Shown here piece by piece: positions 54,729 to 64,000 of a stretch of 64,000 bases of DNA. The DNA is from Chaunax sp. Z400 (Eukaryota > Chordata > Actinopteri > Lophiiformes > Chaunacidae). The notes under the pieces are model-generated. The model saw only the letters and a list, made by a program, of their open reading frames with translations. It did no database searches and was not told the origin of the DNA. A program made the translations under genes and the position numbers. Location of the stretch: the NCBI GenBank assembly GCA_037577475.1, contig CM075184.1:32133594-32197593 (forward strand), given 5' to 3'. Every line of letters starts with the position of its first letter. Position 1 is the first letter of the stretch.

Positions 54729-56902
54729 CTGAATAATGCAATGAAGGAAGAAAAAAAGTGCTTATCAATAAAAATGCAGGTCCATCATCAATTAGAGGTG
54801 TAATGTACTCATTCAGGACAAATTAGCTGTGGGACATGAATGAGGAATACTTTTGACTTGTGCCCTTGAGCGAGGCATATAACTTTCTTCTGCTTTAACA
54901 GGGCTCTCCCTGCTGGTTGTTCCGGGCAGCTCTGACATGTGAAAGTTATACCAGTCATATTCAACCATTTTGATAGAGACAAAACATGTACCAAAAGAAC
55001 TTACGGATCGTGGTTGATCTGCCACTGATTGATGAAAATACAGGTGTCTTTGGGAATGAAGTAGCCGTTCAGAGATGTGTTTTTTGATGTGCTGAAAAAA
55101 AAGAAGAAATTGTTAGTCCATCATGAATTTACAGGTTGATATTACATAAATTCTTGAGCTTGAAATAGCTATGTTTGTATCCTGTGAGAGCTTAGCATGT
55201 CATTGACAGCCAATTTTCATGGGCATTTCTGGTATTTTCATGCGTCTAAAAGGGGATAAACCTCACCAGTGAGGGATAGTGAAGGGCAGGAATGAAGAAT
55301 GACGAAAGATCTCCAGGATGAAGGCCTCCAGGAAGGTTAAGTTGGATTTGTCAGAGAGATGAGGTGTGCGAGCCAGACCCACTTTGTCCTCTAGAAATGA
55401 TAATAAATCACTGACTATTAGTTCAAGATGAGGAGGAAGGTTTAGTCCCTTCTACACATTTTGACTTTATTTAAACAATCACATACAACGGCAGCAAAAT
55501 GTGTGTTCCTATATTATGTTTTACCACTAATGCATTTATCAGACTTTTGCTTTCCAAGAAGATTCATGTAATACCTAAGAAAGTATTAAGAGAAAAAAGA
55601 GCTTTACTTACTAATTTCTTGAAAAAGCCTTTCCTGTATCTCAGGGTAAGCCACCAAATACATCACGGACCAGGACAGGGCAGTGGAGATGGTGTCAAAA
55701 CCTAGAAGAGAAATGACACCTCTGTGAGGACATGTCTTTTGTCTGTATTGATGATGAGGTCACTTCCAATCAGATCATTCAACATCTACAGAAATTCAAC
55801 CTACCAGCTCCAAACAGATCATAGACAATCCCTACAATCTTATCATCTGACATCTGGACATTGGAGTTCTCATCCAGCTTCCTGTCCTCACAGTGATCGA
55901 TGAGGGAGTCGGTGATGTCACGAATGTTGTCCTGAAAGATGATGACAGGAAAGCGTTTTTAAAAAAAAGAAAAAAGAATAAAATATGGGAACTATGCCTC
56001 ATTTTCAAAATTACGGAACAAGACACACAAAGTTTTTATTGATGAGTTATCCAGTGGCGTACCTGGTCATAAGTAGCATAATGCTCAGCCACAATCCTTT
56101 TTACGAAGAAGTTGAAGCGGGCATTGATGTCCATAAACTTCTTCATTGTTGAGCTAGGCAGGAACCGAAGGATAGGGATGAAGTCTGCTGGGTTACCGCT
56201 GCCAGCCACCTGTCCGAACTCATCACTGAGGTTCACAATGCTGAGCAGCTCCTGGTGATTGTGATGGTAGCGTTGGCCAAAGCACATTCCACAGATCACA
56301 TTAGCAACAGAGACAACAATGTAGCGGAAGGGGTCGAAGCTGCCATCAGCCTTCATGACAGTGTTGAGCTCTTGGATCAGATACTCTCCCTCTTTGCAGA
56401 TGTGCTCCTCCAGCATGCAGGAGTACTCCGGGGTCGTGCCCTCCAGCGTGGAGAAGGAACGCAGGGCACTGTAGGCCAGCTTCCTGCGGGCTCGCCAGAT
56501 GCCAGCCTGATCTGTACTGAAGGCCAGACTCTTGCCATTATTGATATACCTGAAGCTGTACAGATCAGGTCGGCCAGCAAAATCTTCCCCTTGCTTGATG
56601 AGAGCCTGTCGTACTGTTTCAATGCCACTCAGCACGACTACAGGACGCATTCCAATCTGGATCTGGAAGACATCACCGTAGCGCTTGCTCATGGCAGTGA
56701 GACTCAGGTAAGGTTTGCTGCCCACCTCCAATACATTCCCGATGATTGGCAGGGGCTTTGGTCCGGGCAGCCGACGAAGGCCCTCAGGAATCTCAGTGTG
56801 GAAAAATTTGAGGATCAGGTAGACCAGACAGACTGTTGTCATGGCCAACAAACTCTCAGATACAGACACTGATCCAATTAACGGCAGTATCATTAGCACC
56901 AT
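54431..56902 (-). CDS. cyp1a: Cytochrome P450 1A, complete (521 aa)
   Basis: Haem-thiolate monooxygenase of the endoplasmic reticulum that uses P450 reductase electrons to hydroxylate planar aromatics such as PAHs. It is the classic AhR target and pollution marker in fish. Coding parts in transcript order: 56902-56063, 55931-55805, 55701-55612, 55390-55267, 55091-55005, 54728-54431, with sizes 840, 127, 90, 124, 87 and 298 nt; the 127/90/124/87 series is typical of vertebrate CYP1A. Features: membrane anchor (about residues 18-34), PGPKPLP hinge (46-52), helix-I AGFDT (322-326), ExxR as EIFR (379-382), PDRF (434-437), and haem motif FSMGKRRCIGE with ligand Cys463. No frameshift or stop; 521 residues equals the usual fish length. 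Regulation by the upstream response elements is inferred. Confidence 0.98.
55005..55091 (-). CDS. cyp1a: cyp1a exon 6 (residues 394-423)
   Basis: 87 nt. Reads TSKNTSLNGYFIPKDTC and FINQWQINHD. Acceptor TTTTTTCAG, donor GTAAGTTC. Confidence 0.96.
55267..55390 (-). CDS. cyp1a: cyp1a exon 5: ExxR helix (residues 353-394)
   Basis: 124 nt. Reads DKVGLARTPHLSDKSN, then EAFILEIFRHSSFLPFTIPH. Holds the structural ExxR (EIFR). Acceptor TTTCTAG, donor GTGAGG. Confidence 0.96.
55612..55701 (-). CDS. cyp1a: cyp1a exon 4: helix I (residues 323-353)
   Basis: 90 nt. Reads FDTISTALSWSVMYLVAYPE then IQERLFQEI. Completes the oxygen-activation motif AGFDT with the preceding exon. Acceptor CTTCTAG, donor GTAAGTAA. 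Confidence 0.96.
55805..55931 (-). CDS. cyp1a: cyp1a exon 3 (residues 281-323)
   Basis: 127 nt. Reads DNIRDITDSLIDHCEDRKLD, then KIVGIVYDLFGA. Acceptor ATCTTTCAG, donor GTAGGTTG. Confidence 0.96.
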
Positions 56903-56937
56903 GATGACAACTCCTTTTTTCAGCTTCTCGACTATAC
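56063..56937 (-). CDS. cyp1a: cyp1a exon 2: 5' UTR end and residues 1-280
   Basis: Acceptor TTTCCAG at 56938. A 35 nt UTR precedes the ATG at 56902-56900. The start MVLMILPLIGSVSVSES is the characteristic fish CYP1A N-terminus. Contains the membrane anchor, the proline hinge and helices A to G. Donor GTACGCCA after DQ. A 205-codon ORF on the opposite strand here is only its shadow. Confidence 0.97.
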
Positions 56938-57260
56938 CTGGAAATTAAATAGGAGGGGCATTAAGGTAGTGAAGGCAGGGAGGAAGAGAAATGTTGTGCA
57001 ACATGCACTATAAAGTTTAGAGTCACTGAAGACAGTCACACGGCATTTGTTTGGACTCTATTGGCTCACATTCTGCACAAAGGCACTCTTTAGTGACAGG
57101 CTATGCAAAGTAGGGAGTTCTGTAAAGTTTATTACCACTACACTAATAATAAAGCACATTCATATTAAAAGTTGCAACTGCAAAGATCAAATTCATACTT
57201 GTTAACCGGTATGCAATACAAAATAATCCCCATTCAGCACTGCTCAATCTGTCCTCATAT

Positions 57261-57280
57261 GCATATATATATATATATAA
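57261..57280. repeat. Short (AT)n tract in cyp1a intron 1
   Basis: About 18 bp of AT, 25 bp downstream of the exon 1 donor in transcript sense. Confidence 0.8.
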
Positions 57281-57305
57281 AAAAATAATAAATAATATGT
57301 CTTAC

Positions 57306-57412
57306 CTTAGTCACGTGTTAAAATAGGAACAATGCTCTGGTCCTGGAAATGCTATCTAGATAGTAAAGATATCGTCTAGTGAGTTATTGTCCGAGTTCAC
57401 TCTCTTGACGTC
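57306..57412 (-). other. cyp1a: cyp1a non-coding exon 1
   Basis: Ends ACTAAG followed by donor GTAAGACA. The 5' end is placed about 25-30 bp from the TATA box. It contains a CACGTG E-box at 57312-57317. A non-coding first exon is the rule for vertebrate CYP1A genes. Confidence 0.75.
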
Positions 57413-57435
57413 CCCAAAACAGAGAATGAACTCTT

Positions 57436-57480
57436 GCTTTATAGAGCGCTGCACAGCTTCATTGGCTGCTGTTCATGACG

Positions 57481-57483
<3 letters not shown>
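57436..57483 (-). promoter_or_regulatory. cyp1a: cyp1a core promoter: TATA, CCAAT, CRE-like
   Basis: Minus strand: TATAAAGC at 57443-57436, AGCCAAT box at about 57467-57461, and TTACGTCA (CRE/ATF-like) at 57483-57476. Spacing is normal for an RNA polymerase II promoter with start near 57410. Motif identity is seen; factor binding is inferred. Confidence 0.8.
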
Positions 57484-57534
<51 letters not shown>

Positions 57535-57578
57535 GTCTCTCTCTCTCTGTCTCTCTGTCTGTGTGTGTGTGTGTGTGT
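57484..57578. repeat. (CT)n-(GT)n tract next to cyp1a promoter
   Basis: About 77 bp of CT with scattered GTCT interruptions followed by (GT)9, starting one base beyond the CRE-like site. Confidence 0.95.
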
Positions 57579-57602
57579 CTTGAATGAAGTTTAGTACTGA
57601 AA

Positions 57603-57603
<1 letters not shown>

Positions 57604-57635
<32 letters not shown>

Positions 57636-57648
57636 CGCGCGCGCGCGT
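57604..57648. repeat. (GT)n-(GC)n tract, Z-DNA-prone
   Basis: About 30 bp of GT followed by CTCGCGCGCGCGCG. A long alternating purine-pyrimidine run upstream of cyp1a. Confidence 0.92.
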
Positions 57649-58119
57649 CTATACCTCACAGTTGGTGAAGCAATGGTTTAAGACTACAGGACTTTACAAC
57701 CCAAACGCGTTTCATGTTCATAGAATATAAAAATATAATAGCCATCAATGGCAAAAAAAAGTTCTTTTCAAGGGATTCACAATATTGATTTTGTATTTTT
57801 GGCAATATTTGGGCATATATAATAATAATTATTAATACAACTTTCATTATGAATTTTTTAAAAATTAATTTAACTTGTCATAATGAAGAGAGGTACGTGT
57901 TTTAATCGCTTTCCTAAACATATTAAGTGCCGAATCATTGCAGTATTGATCATCCTGTTGATGATTGTGGCGGAGTTTTCATTAAGGCGACAGGTTGATA
58001 CAGCTCACTCAAATACAGCACGTTTTCTCATTTAATCCCATGTTAATGCTGTGATTTAAAACTAATTTGCATCGTGGAATGTTTGAACAGTATTGGTGAG
58101 GAGGGAAATGGTTCATCTA

Positions 58120-58126
58120 TTGCGTG
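58120..58126 (+). promoter_or_regulatory. Xenobiotic response element core 1
   Basis: TTGCGTGAC, matching the AhR/ARNT consensus TNGCGTG; about 0.7 kb upstream of the predicted cyp1a start. Confidence 0.65.
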
Positions 58127-58304
58127 ACAAAAAGAAACCTCACGGTCAACATCAGGGGGACTTTTGTCTTCCAAAAATATTGACCTGAAACCGCGCAAGT
58201 AAATGTGTGCAAGTGTTTTTCTTGGCTTCCTGTCCTCTGAAACCAATTTCGTTTGCCTACAGGAGTAAAATCAAAGAGTGGGGCGAGAGATTTGTGACAT
58301 CTGC

Positions 58305-58311
58305 CACGCAA
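58305..58311 (-). promoter_or_regulatory. Xenobiotic response element core 2
   Basis: CACGCAA on the plus strand (TTGCGTGG on the minus strand); about 0.9 kb upstream of cyp1a. Confidence 0.6.
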
Positions 58312-58390
58312 CCACCCAGTCAGGTTTGAGTCGTGATAAAACTTCGTGCTTGTACCTGTTCGTTCTCCGCCGGAGTTAAACATTGACCAG

Positions 58391-58397
58391 TTGCGTG
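58391..58397 (+). promoter_or_regulatory. Xenobiotic response element core 3
   Basis: TTGCGTGAGA; about 1.0 kb upstream of cyp1a. The extended GCGTGAG context is that of strong XREs. Confidence 0.65.
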
Positions 58398-59873
58398 AGA
58401 GCTCAGTGATCAAACCCTCACGTCCCCTTTGAAGGGGATGCTGGGAGGGAGGGAGAGATGGGGTGGGAGGGGAGGGTAATTGTTCAGCGCTGCTGGAGAG
58501 CAAGGATAGATAAGTTCAACACCATTCCTCTTTGTCCTCTTTTAAACCTTTGATACCTACAGAACATTTCCTATCAAGACATCTATCCCAAACAGCATGG
58601 CTTCACATTCAAACTGAGTTGTAGCCTATGACTTGGGGCTTAAACGCAAAACTTATTCACTGAGAAATAAGAATGATTGTGTTGTAAATTTTTAAAACCA
58701 CAAAATTGTGAGGCTAATTGCACATGACCTCTCATTCTGCCTCAACTTGACGTTACACCCAAATGAGTGTTAGTGATGGAGAAAAGCCAGTTTCTAAATA
58801 AGATCAGATCTGACCCTGAATGTGATGGTAGGTTCAAGGCTTATGGTGACTTTTACCAATTAGAATAGCCTCTCTAATGTTGTTTGTTTTTCTGTTTTCA
58901 TGTGTTTTTCTGTTTTCATGGGTCCATACTCTTTCATCTATCACAAACTAACGTGATGATAAACGCTTATTTAATGTCAATATTAGGCTACTTTATCAAA
59001 AACACACAACTTTATTCTGCAAGAATTTAGTGCAAACATTCTAACATTCATAACTTATGGACCAAAACCTACAAAACAATTAAAGATGATTCCAAACCGC
59101 AAAATAAGTAAATAAACCGATTAATTAATTTTAAAAAAAGAAAAGAAAAAAGTGTGTTAGTCAATGAAAGATTCTTTTTTTTAAAATACTACAAAATCTA
59201 AGACAGTGTAAAGATAAAATTTTAATCTGTGAAAAAATATCAAATTGGAATAATTTGATTGCAATTTTTGTTTACCGTTGCTGTGTTATGGAATATTTAT
59301 TACGTAACTATTGCCAGTGGCATTAAAGAAGGGACATAACCATCCAGTGGAAATTAGACAGAAATTTACCAAAAATGAAGGAAACGCTAAACTTAAAATG
59401 AAATGAAATAGTTTTATATGTGTGTTACTGTCTTCCTTTTGATGAGAGGTCCTATGCAGATCGATAACAGCGGCATGACGCCGAGTTAAATCAAGGCCGT
59501 CATTCACTCATTGCGGCTTATCATTGATAATACGTTTGCTGTAGGCTTTCTGAGAAGTGTGACTCTGAGAAGTCCCAGGTGACGTTAGTTTTTGTGTTTG
59601 AATGGAGCCAGAAATCTCAGGTACACTGCGGTACAGCCATCTATCACGGTCACCACACACAAACACTGCGCCCCAGCAGCCATGGAGTCAGGCGCGAAGC
59701 TGGCGAATTAACCTAAAATAAAAGCCCGGTGGTTCACAGTTTTTTGGGTTGGTCATTTAACATATTTTGCGTAATCCGTGCAGCTCAGTGCAGCCCTGAT
59801 CATCCCGGACTGTGTGTTGACTCTCCGGGGACTTTCGCCGTCCGCCACGGAACTGCGCCTCTGGTGCTGCAGG

Positions 59874-59880
59874 TTGCGTG
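59874..59880 (+). promoter_or_regulatory. Xenobiotic response element core 4
   Basis: TTGCGTGAGA, same ten bases as core 3; about 2.5 kb upstream of cyp1a. Confidence 0.5.
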
Positions 59881-59950
59881 AGAAGCGGAGCTACCATCCA
59901 GAGGGGAGGGTCTCCGTCTTCTGGACAATCCTAAATCTGCCCGGTCAAGT

Positions 59951-59957
59951 CACGCAA
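59951..59957 (-). promoter_or_regulatory. Xenobiotic response element core 5
   Basis: GTCACGCAAAGG on the plus strand (TTGCGTGAC on the minus strand), 71 bp from core 4. Confidence 0.5.
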
Positions 59958-61464
59958 AGGCAGCAGCCTCTGGAAAAGACACAAGGGTCTTAAACTTGTA
60001 GAACAAAGAGCGCAGGACGTGAGACTCACTTTTTCCCCCCCTCTGCTTGGGCACGAATATGCACATATTTGCGCGCTATGGCTTCTGTAAATGCAGGGAT
60101 CTTGGGGGCTTTGGAGTCATGCAATCTGCCACTCAGGCTTCAGTCATTGCAGTCATGCAACACGGTGGGCCAGTCACACAAGGCGGGAACCCACCAAACG
60201 GCAAAACAAGTTGTGGAAACTGGAACTCATAAAACAAGGTGAACTAGTCACCTTTTCTGGCAGAAGCCTGGGATCAGTGGACCGGGTCCACAGAGTCTTT
60301 GAGGGATTTCATGATTTCATGCTCATCATCACTTTCCGAGCTGATTTATACACAGAATGTAACCATAAAATGTAATAATAATAATAATAATGATAATAAT
60401 AGATACTCAATGGAATTTTATATGAACATTCTAGAATCCTATACTAAAAGAGACAACCAGCCCTTAATCCAAAATGTTTAAATCACTATAGTACAGTAGA
60501 AGCAGCTGCAACAATATACCACTGTTGACAAATAACAATTACGTGTCTGTGGCATTCTGGTGGACATAATGCTGGTTATACCGGTGACACCTTGTTGATC
60601 TTGTAGGTCAGTAAGTGAACACCCATCTTTCAGAGGTTTTAAAGAACTCAGTTCAAATTAAGCCTATATGATGGGAGAATCAGCTGTGACATTAGTTTTA
60701 GTACAGTGCAATGAAACTCAATAAATTTAATCCCATTAGTTGTGTATCTGATCCACTCCTCGATCAATGTTTTTTTTTTTAAGTGCATGTGATTATATTC
60801 CTTGATGATGACATTGTCCCTCATTAAAAATGAGTGCGATCTTGACGTGAGAGCTGACTGCATTCTCAGGGAGTGCTCAGGCTGCAGGATGTCAGATCAC
60901 AAGAGGTGAGCAGAATTCACAGAGCAAATGTAAATCTCAAACAACAACTGGCCCGAAAGCTGTACTTCACCTTTTAAATTCATATTTTAGGCCGTCAGCC
61001 ATTGGTTCTCACATCAGACAAACCTCAATTTCTGAATGTCAAACTTTAAAAAAGCTGCTGATTCTGCAAGAAAGGGAGAAAAGTAGGGGAGCTAAAGGGG
61101 AAGGGTGTGGATGTGAGCCAGCGAGGAGATTCTTTGGCGAGGTAGTGTTCTAATTTAATTTAAAAAGATTAAAGAGATTACATGCTGTGGGAAGAGAAGA
61201 GAAGTGCTATACTGTATATAGCTCCTCGTGCAGAGACCACAGTCAGAGCAGTGGTGGGTCATGTCAGGATGCACAGGATGAGCTGGAATGCAGAGCTGGA
61301 CGCTGGCTTGGAGGTGTGTGGTGCAGCTACTTTGCCTGTGTCCATTTCATAGAACTGGGAGGGGGGGGGGAAGAAACACAGGAAAAATGTCTTACCCACA
61401 GCCATAACTCTTAAAGAGGACATAAAAGCAGGTGTAATGACTGTGAAGGTTGTTAGTCTCTACT

Positions 61465-61471
61465 CACGCAA
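61465..61471 (-). promoter_or_regulatory. Xenobiotic response element core 6
   Basis: CTCACGCAAAGG on the plus strand (TTGCGTGAG on the minus strand); about 4.1 kb upstream. A near match CACGCAT lies 14 bp away. Confidence 0.4.
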
Positions 61472-61909
61472 AGGCTGTCACGCATCCACCTTCAGAGCAG
61501 GTGTGTACCTCCGTTTCCCTGTGTGTGAGAGTCTCTCTTTGCATACCGGCGCTGTCAGGAGGTTGTTTTTACTCTGTGTAGGTATTCATGATTTAACATG
61601 ACCCGAATGAATGAATGCACCTCCACAGGTTGTCATGAAGCTATAAAACCTCTTCAAAACACGTGGATGAAAATAAGTCATGGGGTCCAAACCCAAAAAA
61701 GTGTCGTTCATTGTTTTTTTCAGCATTTTACAAAGCCAGTGTTTCCTCTTTAGTTTCTGCACATGTGAGATCAAACAGTCAAAGAGCTGTTTGGATAAAG
61801 ATGCACTTAAACATGGGATACATGTTGACTTCACACCTTTTGAACATGTTATCTCTACCCTGGAAAAAAAAAGTAAAAGTGACTATTGTTTATTTACTTA
61901 CACTTATGA

Positions 61910-62095
61910 GAGTTGAGTTTGTTTGTTTGTTTGTTTGTTTCTCTGCACGATATCTCAAAAAGTTGTCAACAGATTTTGATGAACTTTATATAGGGTCTGA
62001 TTTTGGTGCAAGGAAGAGTTGGTTAGATTTTGAGGTGGACGAAGGTACGAATGTCACTTTTTCACTTTCTCTAACTTTGCGAGATAGAGATATAT
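61910..62095. repeat. (GTTT)n dispersed family copy
   Basis: Six GTTT units, then GCACGATATCTCAAAAAGTT, GGTGCAAGGAAGAGTTGG and TTTGCGAGATAGAG. The same tail TGCGAGATAATG occurs at 48240, which ties it to that family. Confidence 0.55.
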
Positions 62096-62104
62096 AATCA
62101 AAAT

Positions 62105-62207
62105 ATCCAGGCATGTGTAACCGGGACAATGGCCACGGGTTGGAATTGAACCCGTGCCGACCGCTAGAGGACTATAGCCTCGGTACTGTGCTATCTGTGC
62201 CCCGTGT
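62105..62207 (-). repeat. tRNA-derived SINE fragment
   Basis: On the minus strand it has an A-box-like TAGCACAGTACCG (62193-62181), the block GAGGCTATAGTCCTC, and a B box GGTTCAATTCC (62152-62142) flanked by complementary CACGGG/CCCGTG. It does not close into a full cloverleaf with a clear acceptor stem, so it is a SINE head rather than a tRNA gene. The GAGGCTATAGTCCTC block is familiar from percomorph SINEs. Confidence 0.6.
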
Positions 62208-62612
62208 GTGATTTTGTACACTGAAATACGTGTCCTCTCCATTGTCAGTAGTCGGCCAATAAATGGAGTCATTCTCCTAAGAGATTCCTGGTCCTGAGAT
62301 CAATTTTTCACACACAAACACAATGCAGAAGTCCACCGGTTACACATGGACAACTCCAAAATGCGAAATTGAATCCAGATCTGGCTCATAATCTCTATCT
62401 GGGAGATTAATCTATAGTATTGGTTTATGGTACGATAACAGAGAGGTGTAGAGACATGACACTGCCACCAATATGTAGCTGAGATTATGCAGATTCAGAT
62501 TCATTCAGAAGGAGTTCATGTATCTGTCAACGGTAAGAAGTTATATCTAGACAAAAAATAAATCTGGATCTGCCATTATGGTAAATCACACTGGTATAAC
62601 TGGACCATGAGG

Positions 62613-62826
62613 GTGGATCTGGGCCAGCAACTTAAGCTCCCCCATGAAATTACCACAACCACCCTACGGACAGACATTGTCCTGTGGTCGACCTCCAGGA
62701 CGGTGATCACTGCTGAACTCACCATCCCTTGGGAGGAAGACATGGAGGCAGCCTGTGAAAGGAAGTAGCAGAAATACAGTGAGCTTTCTGCAGCATGCAC
62801 AGATGCAGGGTGGAAGGCATCCACCT
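62613..62826 (+). pseudogene. Retroelement ORF fragment, broken
   Basis: Reads VDLGQQLKLPHEITTTTLR, then DIVLWSTSRTVITAELTIPW and EEDMEAACERK, an in-frame TAG at 62766-62768, then QKYSELSAACTDAGWKAS. The pattern DIVLWS...ELT(I/V)PWEE...ERK..KY.EL...GW resembles the C-terminal part of retrotransposon polyproteins common in fish; the exact family is not certain. A broken remnant only. Confidence 0.6.
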
Positions 62827-62859
62827 ACCCAGCATGTACTATGTACTACCCTTGCATGG

Positions 62860-62975
62860 TACGACTGTATGAATGTTCGTGTGAGTGGGTGAATGCTGGC
62901 TTGTGTTGTAAAGCTTTGAATGGTCAGTCAGACTAGAAAGGCATTATATAAGAGCAATCCATTGAAGTGTAATTT
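62860..62975 (+). repeat. Fish LINE-type 3' tail remnant
   Basis: Reads GAATGTTCGTGTGAGTGGGT, AAAGCTTTGAATGGTCAG, GACTAGAAAGGCATTATATA and CAATCCATT. This is a decayed version of a tail (CTTTGAGTGGTC...ACTAGAAAAGCGC) I recall as frequent in teleost DNA. Lies just after the retroelement ORF fragment. Confidence 0.5.
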
Positions 62976-63393
62976 CTCACGCCACTCCTATAGTTTGGTG
63001 CAGTGTCCCTAATAATCAATGACGTCAACAATCCTGTTTAACAAAGTAATAATTACATATGAATGTTTGCATGTAATAACTGTCTCTTCAAGTCTTTACT
63101 TTGCCTGTAATTAGAATTAAAAGGGTGCTCCAGTCAGTCAAGTGTTGGGAAAGTTGCTTGAAAACTATTACTCATTGCACATTACTCATTTAAAAGTACT
63201 TAGGCCTACAGCTGCATAAAAGCCGCCTTAAACTAACCAGTCATCGACACCCACACACATCTTTTATGTTTGACACGTGTAGAAAGAGATAAAGAGACAT
63301 AAAGGAGTCCTAGAACACAGAGGGATTAACGAAACATTTGCCAGCTAGTTTAGACCTATCGACTGCACACAGCATGGTTCAATGCACCCTTTA

Positions 63394-63939
63394 AAGGCCC
63401 ATTTATGCTCCTTCTACGTGTGGAAATCCAATCCAATCCACTTTCTTTATAGAGCACATTTAAAAACAACTGAGGTTGACCAAAGTGCTAAATGGATACG
63501 TCCGTTTGCGGTCTATCCGTCAATGCCTTCATACGTCCATACGCCCTTTACGTCGACATCGAAACAGCTGCAGGAGGGCAGTGAAGAGTCAAAGGTTTCG
63601 ACAACAAGAAATATGGCGACGGTCGGAGGAGGTTGTGATGACGTATCTAGTTAATACAAAGTGGCATGAGCAATGGTAACGATGTACTCAGCCTTCATCT
63701 GTGAGGCCATTAGGTACATCGAGACTTAAGTTTTTATACTTTTTTCACTTTTTTCTTCTTCATTGTTTCTGTACATATTTGTCGTGCCTTGCCTGAATAG
63801 CAGCTACACTGCCCTCAACCATTTCCAGTGGTTTTGTCTGTCTCGTCCGCATCTGTAAGCTATTTGAAAACGTGTCTGACGTACAGAAGGCTCCATCCAT
63901 CTCCGTATCTGTCTTTCACATAGAGCATAAATGGACCTT
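63394..63939. mobile_element. MITE with inverted ends AAGG(C/T)CCATTTATGCTC
   Basis: Left end AAGGCCCATTTATGCTCCTT at 63395; right end GAGCATAAATGGACCTT at 63923-63939, its inverted complement with one or two changes. The interior shares CCTTTACGTCGACATC and GAGGAGGTTGTGAT with 44604-44810. No transposase. A repeat fragment is nested at about 63425-63490. Confidence 0.72.
63425..63490. repeat. Repeat fragment nested in MITE
   Basis: AATCCAATCCAATCCACTTT...TATAGAGCACATTTAAAAAC...TTGACCAAAGTGCTAAA, flanked by TGGA on both sides. The 44.6 kb copy of the MITE lacks it. Resembles a common teleost LINE 3' end (memory). Confidence 0.55.
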
Positions 63940-64000
63940 GACTCTACTCGTACCCGTGTCTTACGTTTGCAATCAAGCCAGGACCCACAACATGAGAACT

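Larger units (their letters stand above)
59580..60070. other. CpG-rich patch with two response-element cores
   Basis: Locally high C+G with many CpG dinucleotides in an otherwise AT-rich region. It could be a distal enhancer or an unrecognised promoter. A 71-codon plus-strand ORF from 59778 has no recognisable domain. Confidence 0.4.
57650..64000. other. Upstream intergenic region of cyp1a
   Basis: No gene recognised. Holds six TTGCGTG response elements, a CpG-rich patch (59580-60070), a dispersed-repeat copy (61910), a tRNA-derived SINE (62105), a retroelement ORF remnant (62613) and a MITE (63394). Confidence 0.6.

Noticed and set aside
56255..56872. 205-codon plus-strand ORF
   Set aside because: Exact antisense of the large cyp1a exon; its residues make no known domain and codon pattern follows the real frame.
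59778..60232. Two plus-strand ORFs of 60-71 codons in the CpG-rich patch
   Set aside because: No domain, no splice-consistent continuation seen; ORFs are expected by chance in GC-rich DNA.
62105..62207. Functional tRNA gene
   Set aside because: B box is good but acceptor and anticodon stems do not pair convincingly; sequence matches a SINE pattern.

Overview
The window is nuclear DNA of a bony fish, most likely a percomorph teleost. The genes are split by GT-AG introns, the translated exons match vertebrate CSK, EDC3 and CYP1A, and the introns are full of long (CA)n, (GA)n and (TA)n tracts and fish-type short interspersed repeats. No bacterial, viral, CRISPR or operon-type feature is present. 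Identification comes from recognising the proteins by eye; no database search was run.

Three protein-coding genes, all on the minus strand, explain the coding content. (1) csk (C-terminal Src kinase): coding exons at 506-13125, with a likely non-coding first exon near 32986-33200 across a 20 kb intron. The window holds residues 1-271 (SH3, SH2, linker, kinase N-lobe); the rest of the kinase lies beyond position 1. (2) edc3 (enhancer of mRNA decapping 3): six coding exons at 36213-52444 giving a complete 475-residue protein, plus a probable 5' UTR exon ending at 53368. (3) cyp1a (cytochrome P450 1A): six coding exons at 54431-56902 giving a complete 521-residue protein, plus a 5' UTR exon near 57306-57412 behind a clear TATA box.

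From 57.4 kb to the right edge lies the cyp1a upstream region. It contains a core promoter (CRE-like site, CCAAT, TATA), a CT/GT/GC dinucleotide block, and six exact copies of the aryl-hydrocarbon-receptor response core TTGCGTG, three of them within 280 bp. Further out are a CpG-rich patch, a tRNA-derived SINE, a decayed retroelement ORF and a MITE with another repeat nested in it.

The genes share a neighbourhood rather than a pathway. Csk restrains Src-family kinases, Edc3 activates mRNA decapping in P-bodies, and Cyp1a oxidises planar aromatic xenobiotics. EDC3 lying directly downstream of CYP1A on the same strand matches the mammalian arrangement. Here csk lies on the other side of edc3, unlike human. 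I did not find an undescribed biological system. The points most worth checking are the xenobiotic-response array, the 0.2 kb gap between the cyp1a poly(A) signals and the edc3 promoter, and several repeat pairs.
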